Source: Rufibacter psychrotolerans (GTDB lineage Bacteria > Bacteroidota > Bacteroidia > Cytophagales > Hymenobacteraceae). From it: a DNA stretch of 64,000 nucleotides. Of this stretch, positions 8,957-18,284 are shown in pieces. The notes beneath the pieces were generated by a model. The model saw only the letters and a program-made list of their open reading frames with translations, had not been told where the DNA came from and searched no databases. Both the position numbers and the translations under genes were made by a program. Every line of letters starts with the position of its first letter. Positions within the stretch are counted from its first letter, which is position 1. The stretch lies in contig NZ_JAFFJV010000011.1 of NCBI RefSeq assembly GCF_016924645.1, positions 62,001 to 126,000 on the forward strand, given 5' to 3'.

Positions 8957-9921
8957 ATCAGCCCCTGGTCTCTATCATCTGCCTTTGTTACAACCACGCG
9001 CCTTTTCTGCGCGAGGCCCTGGACTCGGTTCTGGCCCAGACCTACCCCCACCTGGAGGTGCTGGTGGTAGATGACCTGAGTACCGATAGCAGCGTGGCCA
9101 TTATAGAGGACTATGTGCGGCAACACCCCCACATCCGTTTTATCCGGCACCGTGAGAACAAAGGCAACTGTGCCTCCTTCAACGAGGCCCTGCACCTGAG
9201 CAAAGGAGCGTTTATCATTGATTTCGCCACCGATGATGTCTTGGCGCCGGAGCGGGTGGCCCGGCAGGTAGAGGCCTTCCAGCAACTGCCCCCTACTTAC
9301 GGCGTGGTCTACACCGATGCCGAGCTGATGGACGAGCAGTCGGCGCACCTGGGCTTTTTCTACAAACGAACCGCCACCGGACAGCTGACCCCAGCCCCGG
9401 CGCAGGGCGATGTCTTCGCGGAAGTGCTGGGGCGCTACTTCATCTGTCCGCCCACCATGATGATGCGCAGGCAGGTGCTGGAAGAGCTGCAGGGCTATGA
9501 CCCGGCGTTGGCCTATGAAGACTTCGATTTCTGGGTGCGGTCTTCCCGCAACTGGCAGTACCATTTCCTGGACCAGGTGCTCTGCAAACGCCGGATGCAC
9601 CCCCGTTCCCTCTCCCAGCAGGTGTACCAGAAAGGCGACCGGCAGCTGGCCTCCACCATCCAAGTGATCCAGAAAGCACAGCAACTGGTGCGTACCCCGA
9701 CAGAAAGAGAAGCGCTGAAGACCAGAATAAAATACGAGGCCCGGCATGCCTACCTCACGGCCAATTACGCCGAGGCAGCCCAGTTACTGGCCTTGCTGGA
9801 GCAGGAGCAGGGCATGACGCTCACTTACCAGGTGCTGCGGGTACTGGTACAGGGGCGGGTGCCGCTACAGTTTCTGCGCAAGTGGTACCACCGGTGGAAG
9901 TACGGCCGTAGCGCTGCATGA
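8953..9921 (+). CDS. Glycosyltransferase family 2
   Basis: The 322-residue protein has a GT-A fold of family 2: 'PLVSIICLCYNHAPFLREALDSVLAQTYPHLEVLVVDDLSTDSS' (nucleotide-binding Asp pair), 'NKGNCASFNEALHLSKGAFIIDFATDDVLAPERV' and 'YEDFDFWVRSSRNWQY' (acceptor-side ED motif). It probably adds a sugar to the glycan exported by the upstream flippase. The start is the ATG overlapping the flippase stop. Its last 101 bases overlap the 3' end of the convergent DMFase-like gene. Confidence 0.92.
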   Translation: MNQPLVSIICLCYNHAPFLREALDSVLAQTYPHLEVLVVDDLSTDSSVAIIEDYVRQHPHIRFIRHRENKGNCASFNEALHLSKGAFIIDFATDDVLAPERVARQVEAFQQLPPTYGVVYTDAELMDEQSAHLGFFYKRTATGQLTPAPAQGDVFAEVLGRYFICPPTMMMRRQVLEELQGYDPALAYEDFDFWVRSSRNWQYHFLDQVLCKRRMHPRSLSQQVYQKGDRQLASTIQVIQKAQQLVRTPTEREALKTRIKYEARHAYLTANYAEAAQLLALLEQEQGMTLTYQVLRVLVQGRVPLQFLRKWYHRWKYGRSAA

Positions 9922-11308
9922 AATTCTGAACCAACTGGGTGAACACCGCATCCAGCCCCAGGCCAGCCCCGCTTTGGATGGAGCCCGTGTGCAGCACCGC
10001 ATGGCGGGGAGAGAGTTCCGTAACCGTAATTTCTCCGCCCCCGGAGCCATCCCAGGTGGGGTCTCCTTCGGCAAATTTTCCTGATTCATCTGTCTGGGCC
10101 GGGTTCAAGCCTTTGGCAATGACTACCGAGGCCGCCGGAGAACACCAGCAGGCTTTATCGGTCTCGTCGCCGCAGAGGGGGCGGCCGTCTACGCCCTGCT
10201 GCCCAAAGAGGTCGCCCGCCTTCGTTCCGGTACCCTCCAGCAGCCAGTGGTCAGGCGCGAGTACCTGGTAGGGAGCATACGTGCCCATGCCGGGTTCTGA
10301 GAATTGAGCCCCCAGGAGCTGCGCCTCGGGTTGGGGAGTGTGGCGCCAGAGCCCGCCCCGTTTAGTCTCGTTTTGAAAAAAACGGCCATTTTTCCGGCAT
10401 TCCACCTGGGTGAAGTGCTGGTGCCAGCGCACTTGCCAGTACACCTGGTTGCCACCCAAAGCCACCAATGATTTTTTATCCTGCAAGACCAACTCGCGCA
10501 GGGCCTGGTACATCTTTTCTGAGAAGTACTCCGCGTGGTAGGCCAGGACCAGAACCTGGTAATCTTTAAAAAGTTCAGGGTGCGCCTCCAGGTAATAATC
10601 TGGGTAAAGGTCTGCCTGGTGGTGTTGGGAAAACCAGTGGAAGATGTTGGCCTCAATCCGCAGGTTGTGCTGGAGCGAGCTGGTGCCGTGGTAGGTGAGC
10701 GCCGTGTTGGGCCGCAAAGCCGAGACAAACGGGACGTAGCCCGCGTAGATGGCATTGCGGTACAAAGACTGCCCGCCGTACGCATTGTAGGCCAGCCACG
10801 TGGTGACCGGGGCCAGCACCGCTACTTTGCCCGTAGCAGTGGCAGCGCCTACCAGAAAATGGATCTCAGCGGCGGTTTTCAGGGCCGGGTTGGTCAGCAG
10901 CGCCCGGTAATAGCCGGCTGGTGCGTGAGGGGGCAGGGTGAACTGCCAGCCAATGGTCCAGTTACAGCCGTGCTGGGCCTCGTCTAAAGCTTCGGGTTGC
11001 GGCAGCTCCTGGAAGGTGTGTCGCGCCACGTCTTCCCATTCCCCATCGGCTATGGAACGCTGCAGGAAAAGCTGATTGTGCGGTTGAAGGGCCCTAAGGT
11101 GGAACGAAACGGTTTCGCCTGGTTTGTAGTAGAGCCTGTCTGAGTAGCCTTCCAGCGGTTGGGGCACCATGTCTGGGGTAACTTGGTCGGCAGCCGGCAA
11201 GGGCCTGAGCCGGAGGCGCCAGAGCAAGTGTTTCAGGGGGCCAACGGTTTGGAGCAGAATGGGCAAAAACCGCCGGAAAACGGCGCCCGCCCTCTTAGCT
11301 ACCTTCAT
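9821..11308 (-). CDS. N,N-dimethylformamidase beta-subunit-like protein
   Basis: About 495 residues with the region found in the large subunit of N,N-dimethylformamidase and many uncharacterised proteins: '[18 protein letters not shown]', '[11 protein letters not shown]', '[15 protein letters not shown]', '[23 protein letters not shown]' and '[14 protein letters not shown]'. In glycan loci the substrate is unknown, so I do not claim formamidase activity. ATG 11308 overlaps the end of the methyltransferase gene by 14 bp, so the two are coupled. The C-terminus is Ala/Pro-rich ([12 protein letters not shown]), and its 3' end runs 101 bp antisense into the glycosyltransferase gene. Confidence 0.75.
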   Translation of the reverse strand: MKVAKRAGAVFRRFLPILLQTVGPLKHLLWRLRLRPLPAADQVTPDMVPQPLEGYSDRLYYKPGETVSFHLRALQPHNQLFLQRSIADGEWEDVARHTFQELPQPEALDEAQHGCNWTIGWQFTLPPHAPAGYYRALLTNPALKTAAEIHFLVGAATATGKVAVLAPVTTWLAYNAYGGQSLYRNAIYAGYVPFVSALRPNTALTYHGTSSLQHNLRIEANIFHWFSQHHQADLYPDYYLEAHPELFKDYQVLVLAYHAEYFSEKMYQALRELVLQDKKSLVALGGNQVYWQVRWHQHFTQVECRKNGRFFQNETKRGGLWRHTPQPEAQLLGAQFSEPGMGTYAPYQVLAPDHWLLEGTGTKAGDLFGQQGVDGRPLCGDETDKACWCSPAASVVIAKGLNPAQTDESGKFAEGDPTWDGSGGGEITVTELSPRHAVLHTGSIQSGAGLGLDAVFTQLVQNFMQRYGRTSTGGTTCAETVAAPAPVPVPAAPGK

Positions 11309-12065
11309 GCGCAGGCAACGTGGCAACAAAGATCAGTTCCTGGTTCCCCAGGCCCATACGGGTCCGCTCCTGCGGGGGGTGGGCAAGCGCATACTCCACG
11401 GCTTGTACGGCAAACCCTTCTTCGGCTACCCGGTGGGCAAAGTCCTGCCCGTAGTTGCGGTACCGGTCGGCTTGGCCGAAGGCCTGCAGGCGCTGCTGGG
11501 GCGTGACGGCCTGGGGCACTTCCAGGGTGGTGGCGCGGGGGTGCAGGCGGGCCTGCAGCAGGAGCGTGCCCCCCGGCTTCAGGACCCGGCGGAGTTCCCG
11601 CAGGGCTTGCCGGTCATCGGGCACGTGGGCCAGTACGTGTGAGCACAGGATCAGGTCAAACGTGGCGGGGGCGTAGGGCAGGGCCTGGATGTCTACGTGG
11701 TCCATGGCCAGGGGCGAGGTAAGGTCGGCGCTGCGGTAGCGCAGGTTCAGGAGCCGCTTCAGGCGCTGCTGCAGAATGGGCTCGGGGGCCATGTGCAGGA
11801 CCTCCAGTGGGCGTTCCGTAATGCCCACTTGCTCCTGCAGGTACAGCCACAGCAGGCGGTGCCGCTCCACGGTGTGGCAGCGGGGGCAAAGTGCCTGCGG
11901 CCGCCGTTCAGAGCCGAAGGGCAGAAATGTCCTGAAGGAGCCTTCGCAGAGCGGGCAGAACACGTTGCGGCCCAGGTACAGCCAGCTCCTGGAAAGCCAG
12001 TACAGCTTTCTGAGCGAGAACCGGGCTTTGGCCGGAAGCAGTTTCTTGAGCAGGGGCGGGGTCAT
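11295..12065 (-). CDS. Class I SAM-dependent methyltransferase with zinc ribbon
   Basis: 256 residues. An N-terminal Cys4 knuckle ('[15 protein letters not shown]' and '[18 protein letters not shown]') precedes a Rossmann methyltransferase domain: '[14 protein letters not shown]', '[45 protein letters not shown]'. This combination is common in glycan loci; the substrate is unknown. ATG 12065 is preferred over an upstream TTG at 12077 because a perfect -7 box at 12086-12093 would start the transcript near 12079. Confidence 0.85.
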   Translation of the reverse strand: MTPPLLKKLLPAKARFSLRKLYWLSRSWLYLGRNVFCPLCEGSFRTFLPFGSERRPQALCPRCHTVERHRLLWLYLQEQVGITERPLEVLHMAPEPILQQRLKRLLNLRYRSADLTSPLAMDHVDIQALPYAPATFDLILCSHVLAHVPDDRQALRELRRVLKPGGTLLLQARLHPRATTLEVPQAVTPQQRLQAFGQADRYRNYGQDFAHRVAEEGFAVQAVEYALAHPPQERTRMGLGNQELIFVATLPAHEGS

Positions 12066-12085
12066 GGCGGCAGGCAAGGTCTGTC

Positions 12086-12093
12086 CAAAGATA
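12086..12093 (-). promoter_or_regulatory. -7 promoter box of the methyltransferase/DMFase-like pair
   Basis: TATCTTTG on the minus strand, an exact TAnnTTTG match, would put the transcript start about 14 bases before ATG 12065. Confidence 0.5.
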
Positions 12094-12242
12094 AAAAAAA
12101 GCCCGCCGTTTTGCTAAGTACCACCCAATACTGTCACCCTGCCCCCGTTTTTGCGTAGTGATTATTCTACCAGTGAGTGTTGAGGAGACAGTTGGTTCAC
12201 CCCGCGCGGGCGCAACTGTCGGGCATTCTGCGTGAAAAGTGA

Positions 12243-12250
12243 TATATTTG
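12243..12250 (+). promoter_or_regulatory. -7 promoter box of the desaturase gene
   Basis: TATATTTG exactly matches TAnnTTTG. The predicted transcript start (near 12257) lies after the alternative GTG start at 12232, which supports ATG 12274. Confidence 0.55.
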
Positions 12251-12273
12251 TTCTTCCATATCTAACAGACAAT

Positions 12274-13257
12274 ATGATAGAAAAGGCCATACACACCCGT
12301 ACCGAGGTGATGAAATACCTGGAGAACTTCCTGGACTCAGCCCTGCCGGAGTTCCTGAAATCTGTGGAAGATAGCTGGCAGCCCGCCGATTTCCTGCCAG
12401 ACGCCCGCCTGGACTCGTTTTTTGACGAGCTGCGCGACCTGCGGGAGCGCGCCCGCGAACTCTCCTATGATTTGCTGGCAGTGCTGATTGGCGATACCAT
12501 TACCGAGGAGGCGCTGCCTACCTACGAGAGCTGGATCATGAGCATCCAGGACGTGAACCGCGACCCCAACTCCTCCTGGATGAAGTGGAACCGCGGCTGG
12601 ACCTCTGAGGAAAACCGCCACGGCGACCTGCTCAACCGCTACCTGTACCTCACCGGCCGCATTGACATGCGCCAGATGGAGGCCTCCACCCAATACCTGA
12701 TCGCCGACGGCATGGACATCCAGACCGACGATGACCCGTACCGCAGCTTCGTGTACACCTCGTTCCAGGAAACGGCCACCAACGTGTCGCACCGCCGCGT
12801 GGGCGCCCTGGCCAAGAAAGCCGGCGAGACCACGCTGTCGCGCATCTGTAACTACATCGCCGCCGATGAAGGGCGCCACGCCAAGGCCTACAAAACCTTC
12901 GTTAAGAAAATCTTTGAGGTAGACCCCTCCGAGATGATGATCGCGTTTGAAGACATGATGCGCAAGAAGATTGTAATGCCGGCGCACTACCTGCGCGAGC
13001 TGGGCATTGACCAGGGGCAGACCTTTGGGCACTTCACAGACGCCGCGCAGCGCATTGGTGTGTACACGTCTTCTGACTACGTGGAGATCATGGAGACGCT
13101 CATAAGGGAGTGGAAGGTGGCCAGCATCACCGGCCTCAACGAAGCCGGCGAGCGCGCCCGCGACTACCTGATGGCCCTGCCTAACCGCCTGCGTCGCGTG
13201 GCCGAGCGCCTGCGCGTTCCTGAGCTGCAGTACAAGTTCAAGTGGATAGACAGCTAA
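12274..13257 (+). CDS. Acyl-ACP desaturase (fatty acid desaturase type 2)
   Basis: The 327-residue soluble diiron desaturase has the conserved helix-bundle ligands: 'EEALPTYESWIM', 'WTSEENRHGDLLNRYLYLTG' (EENRH), 'SFQETATNVSHRR' (ETATxxSHR) and 'IAADEGRHAKAY' (DEGRH). Enzymes of this family insert a cis double bond into acyl-ACP using O2 and ferredoxin, so it probably tunes membrane fluidity under aerobic conditions. It is a single gene ending in a strong terminator shared with the convergent DUF427 gene. Confidence 0.93.
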   Translation: MIEKAIHTRTEVMKYLENFLDSALPEFLKSVEDSWQPADFLPDARLDSFFDELRDLRERARELSYDLLAVLIGDTITEEALPTYESWIMSIQDVNRDPNSSWMKWNRGWTSEENRHGDLLNRYLYLTGRIDMRQMEASTQYLIADGMDIQTDDDPYRSFVYTSFQETATNVSHRRVGALAKKAGETTLSRICNYIAADEGRHAKAYKTFVKKIFEVDPSEMMIAFEDMMRKKIVMPAHYLRELGIDQGQTFGHFTDAAQRIGVYTSSDYVEIMETLIREWKVASITGLNEAGERARDYLMALPNRLRRVAERLRVPELQYKFKWIDS

Positions 13258-13297
13258 GCAAACCTGTTTCCTGCCTGTTTTATAGAAAATACCACAA

Positions 13298-13327
13298 AAA
13301 CGCCCTGCAGAGAACTGCAGGGCGTTT
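13298..13327. terminator. Bidirectional terminator between desaturase and DUF427 genes
   Basis: The 13-bp perfect stem AAACGCCCTGCAG / CTGCAGGGCGTTT has a 4-base loop. A-rich and T-rich flanks suit termination from both converging genes. Confidence 0.85.
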
Positions 13328-13372
13328 GGCTTCCAACTTCACCATGTATTGGGTTGGCAGGCGGCGGACAAC

Positions 13373-13660
13373 CTAGTTGGTGCCCACCACCTGTACTCCT
13401 TTCCAGAAAGCAAAGAAACCTTCTATGTCTTTTGCTTTCTCCCGGGCTTGGGGGTAGGTCCAGGCAGCATCTGGGTTCTCAAAATGACCTACCTGTACCG
13501 AGTAGTAAAATGCTTCTCCTTTGCGGGGGCACACAGAATGCCGGGTACTGGGCTTGAAAAACTCCCAGCGCAAAGAAGACGGCGGAAAATAATGGTTCCC
13601 CTCAACTTCAATAGTCGTTTCACTCTCCGCCAGAACTGTATTTTTCCAAATGGCACGCAT
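13373..13660 (-). CDS. DUF427 domain-containing protein
   Basis: The 95-residue protein matches DUF427: 'MRAIWKNTVLAESETTIEVEGNHYFPPSSL', 'CPRKGEAFYYSVQVG', 'DAAWTYPQAREKAKDIEGFFAFWKGVQV'. The family is a small beta-barrel of unknown function, and this copy has the usual length. It is convergent with the desaturase gene, with which it shares a terminator. Confidence 0.9.
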   Translation of the reverse strand: MRAIWKNTVLAESETTIEVEGNHYFPPSSLRWEFFKPSTRHSVCPRKGEAFYYSVQVGHFENPDAAWTYPQAREKAKDIEGFFAFWKGVQVVGTN

Positions 13661-13881
13661 ACAGGTACTTAATTGTTGTATTTTAGTAATAAATTGATAG
13701 GACTAATTACCTGTGTTTACTCTTATTAGGCCAGAAGGTTACCTGCCATAAGAACATTTGCGTTTACACGTTGTTAACTAAAGACACAAGATTAGATCTT
13801 TACCAGAACTCCACGCCCAATGGCCGTATGAGTATACTGTAAGGTGAATGGTGTAAAAATATATACCATTTCAAAAGGCAA

Positions 13882-13937
13882 GTCTTATGCCTTGCGTCCT
13901 GCATCTTGCGTCTTATATCTTACCTCTTACATCTAAG
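13882..13937. repeat. Heptamer-period degenerate array A
   Basis: Eight consecutive 7-base words of the type gTCTTAt/aTCTTGc/cTCTTAc (gtcttat, gccttgc, gtcctgc, atcttgc, gtcttat, atcttac, ctcttac, atctaag) end 2 bases before ATG 13940. Confidence 0.8.
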
Positions 13938-13939
13938 AA

Positions 13940-15040
13940 ATGGCAGCCGGATATAGATTTACCAACTTTGTGCCCGAGGAGCCCCAGGACAAGGGGTTTG
14001 AGTCTTTGCTCAAGATCTTCCTCCAACTGATCACCCTTACCGCCGGCGACGTGGCCGAGGCCATGAGCTGGATGAGCGAGCTGGACAAGCGCTACAAGCT
14101 TACCGATGATTCCTATGGCCTAGGCGACTTCTTTGAGGACCTCAAGAAGAAAGGCTACATAGACGACAAAGGCCCCGACGGGCAGTTCAAGCTGCAGGCC
14201 AAAGGGGAGCAGCAAATCAGGAAGAGCGCCCTGGAGGAGATCTTCGGGAAGCTGAAGAAAGGCGGCCGTGGCAATCACACCACGCCCAAAACGGGCATCG
14301 GCGACGAGCCCTCCGCCGACCGGCGCGAGTTCCGCTTCGGCGATGCCCCTGAACAGATTGAGCTCACCGAGTCTATCCGCAACGCACAGATCCACCACGG
14401 CCTGTCAGAGGACTTTTTCCTCACCGAACGCGACCTGGAGGTAACTGAGCGCGAGCACAAGAGCCTTACCAGCACCGTGCTCATGATAGACATCTCGCAC
14501 TCCATGATTCTGTACGGCGAAGACCGCATCACGCCCGCCAAGAAAGTGGCCATGGCCCTGGCCGAGCTGGTGAAGCTCAAGTACCCCAAAGACAACCTGG
14601 ACATTATTGTGTTCGGGAACGATGCCTGGCAGATCAGCGTGAAAGACCTGCCGTACCTCATGGTGGGGCCCTACCACACCAACACCGTGGCCGGGCTGGA
14701 ACTGGCCATGGACCTGCTGCGCCGCCGCAAGACCGCCAACAAGCAGATCTTCATGATCACCGACGGCAAACCCACGTGCCTGAAGGAAGGCCTGAAGTAC
14801 TACAAAAACAGCTTCGGGCTGGATAGGAAGGTGGTGAACAAGACCCTGAACCTGGCCGCGCAGTGCCGCCGGCTGGGTATTCCCATCACCACGTTCATGA
14901 TCGCCTCAGACCCCTACCTGCAGCAGTTTGTGGAGGAGTTCACGCAGGTGAACAACGGGCAGGCGTATTACAGCAGCCTGCAGGGCCTGGGCAACCTGGT
15001 GTTCAGAGACTACGGCCGTAACCGCAAGAAACGGTTGTAG
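13940..15040 (+). CDS. VWA domain protein, partner of a MoxR/chelatase-type AAA ATPase
   Basis: The 366-residue protein has an N-terminal helical region (about 1-170) and a von Willebrand A domain with a MIDAS motif 'LMIDISHSMILYGEDRITPAK' (DxSxS) and 'MITDGKPTC'. It lacks a signal peptide, so it should be cytoplasmic. VWA proteins paired with MoxR-type ATPases act in metal insertion or protein remodelling; the ATPase at 15680-17218 is the likely partner. Two small genes on the other strand separate them. The start codon follows directly on a heptamer-period array. Confidence 0.88.
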   Translation: MAAGYRFTNFVPEEPQDKGFESLLKIFLQLITLTAGDVAEAMSWMSELDKRYKLTDDSYGLGDFFEDLKKKGYIDDKGPDGQFKLQAKGEQQIRKSALEEIFGKLKKGGRGNHTTPKTGIGDEPSADRREFRFGDAPEQIELTESIRNAQIHHGLSEDFFLTERDLEVTEREHKSLTSTVLMIDISHSMILYGEDRITPAKKVAMALAELVKLKYPKDNLDIIVFGNDAWQISVKDLPYLMVGPYHTNTVAGLELAMDLLRRRKTANKQIFMITDGKPTCLKEGLKYYKNSFGLDRKVVNKTLNLAAQCRRLGIPITTFMIASDPYLQQFVEEFTQVNNGQAYYSSLQGLGNLVFRDYGRNRKKRL

Positions 15041-15099
15041 GCACCGGGGCGTTTAAGGGGCGTTTTGCGGAAAATAGGGTTGAAATGAAAAGGCAGCGC

Positions 15100-15291
15100 T
15101 TAGTCTGGCCGGTCTTGTTTCGCCGCCCGCCGGCGCAGCACGTTGCCCACCAGGCCCAGCACCACGCCAATGCCCAGCAGCACGTAGCCCACCGGCCGGT
15201 CTACCACGTGGAAAATGCGTAGAAGGGCACTGAGGAGGACCAAAGCAGCGCCCATTACCGTTAAGGTAAGGGCCGTAGTTACAGTTTTCAT
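15100..15291 (-). CDS. Small two-helix membrane protein, paralogue 1
   Basis: 63 residues with two hydrophobic segments ('ALTLTVMGAALVLLSALLRIF' and 'VGYVLLGIGVVLGLVGNVL'), a central 'IFHVVDRPV' and a basic tail (RRRAAKQ). It is clearly paralogous to the next gene upstream on this strand, sharing IFHV[VI]DRPV.YV..GIG.VL.....LR.R. I recognise no family. The duplicated pattern and conserved central motif support real coding. Confidence 0.7.
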   Translation of the reverse strand: MKTVTTALTLTVMGAALVLLSALLRIFHVVDRPVGYVLLGIGVVLGLVGNVLRRRAAKQDRPD

Positions 15292-15323
15292 AGGGAAGAG
15301 GGAAAGGGCAGCCCCAGAACAAA

Positions 15324-15370
15324 CCGGCCGTTTTAGGCCTTTTTTCTGAAAAACTGCCTTGAAACAGCGG
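15324..15370. repeat. Nested palindromic repeat, copy 2
   Basis: Outer GTTTTAGGC / GCCTTGAAAC (with a bulge) and inner TTTTTC/GAAAAA lie between the two small membrane-protein genes. Confidence 0.6.
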
Positions 15371-15374
15371 TTGG

Positions 15375-15548
15375 TTATTTCTGGTGCAGGGAGCGGTTGC
15401 GCAGGGTTCTGGCCACCATGCTCAGCACGAAGCCAATCCCCACGAAAACGTAAAAAACGGGTCGGTCAATGACATGGAAAATTTGCAACCCGGTGCCCAG
15501 TAGTAAAACCGTGAGGGCAAGAAGCTGCAGGAGCGTGTGACGTTTCAT
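15375..15548 (-). CDS. Small two-helix membrane protein, paralogue 2
   Basis: 57 residues: 'LLQLLALTVLLLGTGLQIFHVIDRPVFYVFVGIGFVLSMVARTLRNRS'. Two membrane helices sit around the IFHVIDRPV motif shared with its neighbour at 15100-15291. ATG 15548 (MKRHTLL) gives the same layout as the paralogue, so I prefer it to longer versions. Function unknown. Confidence 0.7.
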   Translation of the reverse strand: MKRHTLLQLLALTVLLLGTGLQIFHVIDRPVFYVFVGIGFVLSMVARTLRNRSLHQK

Positions 15549-15679
15549 TCGGCTATTTATCGGATATTTAAGTGATACTAAAGCTAACAAGAAAAATACG
15601 TTTCAGGGCTGTTTTTCAAAAAAGAGGCGTAAAACAGTCCCCATTTTTAACCTTGAACCATTAACCACCGCAACGGTAC

Positions 15680-17218
15680 ATGCTTTATTCAGATATACCT
15701 GCAGAGCAACTGCAGAAGATCAAAACCCTGGGGCAGTTGAAGGCTGCCGGCTATGAGCCGCGTTCTGTCAAAGAAGAGCTGCGCGCCAACCTCATCCAAA
15801 AACTGAGCAGCGGCGAAGAGGTGTTCCCGGGCATTTACGGCTACGAGGAAACCGTGATCCCAGACCTGCAGCGGGCCATTTTGAGCCGGCACCACATTAA
15901 CCTGCTGGGCTTGCGCGGGCAGGCCAAGACCCGCATTGCACGCCTCATGGTGCAGCTGCTGGACGAGTACGTGCCCGTGGTGGCCGGCTCTGAGCTCAAC
16001 GATGATCCGCTGGAGCCGCTCTCGCGCTTCGCCCTGGACCAGATTGCCCACCACGGCGATGACACCGCCATTGCCTGGCTGCACCGCGACGAGCGCTACA
16101 CCGAGAAGCTGGCCACGCCCGATGTATCCGTGGCCGACCTCATCGGCGACGCCGACCCTATCAAAGCCGCCACGTTGAAACTGCCCTACTCAGACGAGCG
16201 GGTGATCCACTTCGGGCTCATCCCGCGGGCGCATCGCGGCATCTTTGTGATCAATGAGCTGCCCGATCTGCAGGCCCGTATTCAGGTGTCCTTGTTCAAC
16301 ATCCTGCAGGAGGGCGACATCCAGATCAGGGGTTTCAAGATCAGGCTACCGCTGGACATCCAGTTTGTGTTCACCGCTAACCCAGAGGACTACACCAACC
16401 GGGGCTCTATTGTAACCCCGCTCAAAGACCGCATTGACAGCCAGATTATCACGCACTACCCTAAGAACATTGAGGTAGGCAAGCGCATCACCAAGCAGGA
16501 GGCCCGCATTACCGCCAGCCAGAAAGAGCGCGTGAAAGGCCATGAGCTCATCCATGACCTGGTGGAGCAGGTGGCCTTTGAGGCCCGCGAGAGCGAGTAC
16601 GTAGACGCCAAAAGCGGGGTCTCGGCGCGGTTGACCATCTCGGCGTACGAGAGCGTGATCAGTGCCGCCGAACGGCGCGTGCTCCTCAACGCCGAGTCCC
16701 AGAGCCACCTGCGCATCGCTGATTTCCTGGCGGCGGTTCCGGCGGTGACCGGCAAGGTGGAGCTGGTGTACGAGGGCGAGCAGGAAGGGGCCGGCGGCGT
16801 GGCGTACCGGCTCATGGGCAAAGCCATCAGAACGCAGTTCCTCAACTACTTCCCAGACCCAGACAAGTTCAAGAAGCAGAAAGACAAAGACCCGTACAAA
16901 AAGGTGACAGCCTGGTTCTCAGACGGCCACACCCTGGACCTGCTCAACGACGCCTCCGATGCCGAGTACAAGCGAGTACTCAACCAGGTGCCGGGCTTGT
17001 CTGAGGTGGTGAACAAATACCAGCCCACGCCCCAGAGCGAGGACGAGCACCTGTTCTGGATGGAGTTCTGCCTGCACGGCCTGGCCGAGTACAGCCTTAT
17101 CTCGCGCAACCGCCTCACTGCGGGCCTGCAGTTCAAAGACTTGCTCAGCAGTATGTTCTCGGGCGGCAGCTTCAGCCTGGAAGACGATGATGACGAGGAA
17201 GACAACCGCCGTTATTAA
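15680..17218 (+). CDS. MoxR/magnesium-chelatase-type AAA+ ATPase
   Basis: The 512-residue AAA+ protein has a P-loop variant 'LLGLRGQAKTRIARLM' (GxxGxxKT, about residues 75-90), Walker B 'GIFVINELPDLQARIQVSLFNILQEGDIQIRG', sensor 'FVFTANPEDYTNRGSIVTPLKDRI', and an acidic C-terminal tail 'LEDDDDEEDNRR'. It resembles the ChlI/BchI and MoxR group. With the VWA protein at 13940 it probably forms an ATPase/adaptor pair; no chlorophyll genes are near, so a chelatase role is not suggested. Confidence 0.88.
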   Translation: MLYSDIPAEQLQKIKTLGQLKAAGYEPRSVKEELRANLIQKLSSGEEVFPGIYGYEETVIPDLQRAILSRHHINLLGLRGQAKTRIARLMVQLLDEYVPVVAGSELNDDPLEPLSRFALDQIAHHGDDTAIAWLHRDERYTEKLATPDVSVADLIGDADPIKAATLKLPYSDERVIHFGLIPRAHRGIFVINELPDLQARIQVSLFNILQEGDIQIRGFKIRLPLDIQFVFTANPEDYTNRGSIVTPLKDRIDSQIITHYPKNIEVGKRITKQEARITASQKERVKGHELIHDLVEQVAFEARESEYVDAKSGVSARLTISAYESVISAAERRVLLNAESQSHLRIADFLAAVPAVTGKVELVYEGEQEGAGGVAYRLMGKAIRTQFLNYFPDPDKFKKQKDKDPYKKVTAWFSDGHTLDLLNDASDAEYKRVLNQVPGLSEVVNKYQPTPQSEDEHLFWMEFCLHGLAEYSLISRNRLTAGLQFKDLLSSMFSGGSFSLEDDDDEEDNRRY

Positions 17219-17336
17219 GCCTTTTCTGGTAAAACAGAGGGAAAACAAAAGCAGGGGCCTGGGTCTGGAAAGATCTGGGCCCTTAACTTTTCAGAGGCGG
17301 ACAGAGTAAACCCCAGGGTATCACCACCTGCTGCCC

Positions 17337-18071
17337 ATGCGCCACTTTCTCCTTACGCTGTTGCCCCTGGTTGGGCTTGTTCTGGTTCACCTGTTTGGGT
17401 ATAGACTCAAGTTCCTGGCGGGCATTCCGCGCAGCATCTGGTTGTCGGGGGCTGGTGGGGTGTCGGTGGCGTACGTGTTTCTGCACCTGCTGCCCGAGCT
17501 GCAGGAAGGGCAGCGGCACGTGGAGGAAGCGGCCCAGTCCAGGGGCCTTTATTTTCTGGAGCACCACATGTACCTGATGACCCTGGTGGGGCTGGCCGCA
17601 TTCTACGGCGTGGAGCGCATGGCGGTGACCTCGCGCAGGGAGGGGAAGGGCACGGAGGAAGGTACCCCGGCCTCGGTCTTCTGGGTCCACATCGGGTCCT
17701 TTGCCCTGTACAATGCTCTGATTGGCTACCTGCTGCACCAACGCGAAGCGCAGGAGTTTCAGGAGATCCTGTTCTACTGGGTGGCCATGGCGCTACATTT
17801 CTTGGTCAATGACTTCGGTCTGCGCGAGCACCACAAAGAGCGGTACCAGTCCGCCGGGCGCTGGTTCCTGGTCCTGGCCCTGGCGGTAGGGTGGGCCCTG
17901 GGGTTGGTAGCTGAGGTCTCAGAAGCCGCCACGGCCTTGCTGCAGGCCTTTCTGGCCGGCGGCATCGTGCTGAACGTGCTCAAAGAGGAGCTTCCGGAGG
18001 AGCGGAAGAGTAAGTTCTGGGCGTTTCTGGTGGGTACAGCCGTGTATTCCTTCGTGCTGCTGCTGCTGTAA
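17337..18071 (+). CDS. ZIP-like polytopic membrane protein
   Basis: 244 residues, about eight hydrophobic segments. 'AYVFLHLLPELQEG' near residue 45 and 'LLQAFLAGGIVLNVLKEELPEERKSKF' near the end resemble the metal-site helices of ZIP family transporters, but the second site lacks the usual His-rich pattern. Possible divalent-metal transporter; the substrate and even transport are unproved. It follows the ATPase gene by about 118 bases on the same strand. Confidence 0.6.
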   Translation: MRHFLLTLLPLVGLVLVHLFGYRLKFLAGIPRSIWLSGAGGVSVAYVFLHLLPELQEGQRHVEEAAQSRGLYFLEHHMYLMTLVGLAAFYGVERMAVTSRREGKGTEEGTPASVFWVHIGSFALYNALIGYLLHQREAQEFQEILFYWVAMALHFLVNDFGLREHHKERYQSAGRWFLVLALAVGWALGLVAEVSEAATALLQAFLAGGIVLNVLKEELPEERKSKFWAFLVGTAVYSFVLLLL

Positions 18072-18202
18072 CTCTTCAAGTTCAAGGCGCAAACCAGGGG
18101 AGACTTCTTAGCACAGCCGTCTGAATTCTTTCATCCCCAACCTTTGCCATTAGGGCAGATTTCTGCTGGTGCTGTCTGCCCACAGGATTCTGTTTTGGGC
18201 CG

Positions 18203-18244
18203 GAAAACAAAAAAATAGCCGGAAAACTAGTGTCTTCCGGCTAT
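18203..18244 (-). terminator. Rho-independent terminator of the cyclophilin gene
   Basis: A perfect 10-bp stem ATAGCCGGAA / TTCCGGCTAT is followed on the minus strand by a run of seven T. A remnant of the palindromic repeat (GTTTTGGGCC) adjoins it. Confidence 0.75.
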
Positions 18245-18284
18245 GGTTATGCTGGCAGGTTTGGGACTGCCTTTAAGGCATTGC

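Noticed and set aside
13940..17218. Magnesium chelatase for bacteriochlorophyll synthesis
   Set aside because: The ATPase and VWA proteins resemble the chelatase AAA/VWA modules, but no other tetrapyrrole or photosynthesis genes are near; a general MoxR/VWA pair is more likely.
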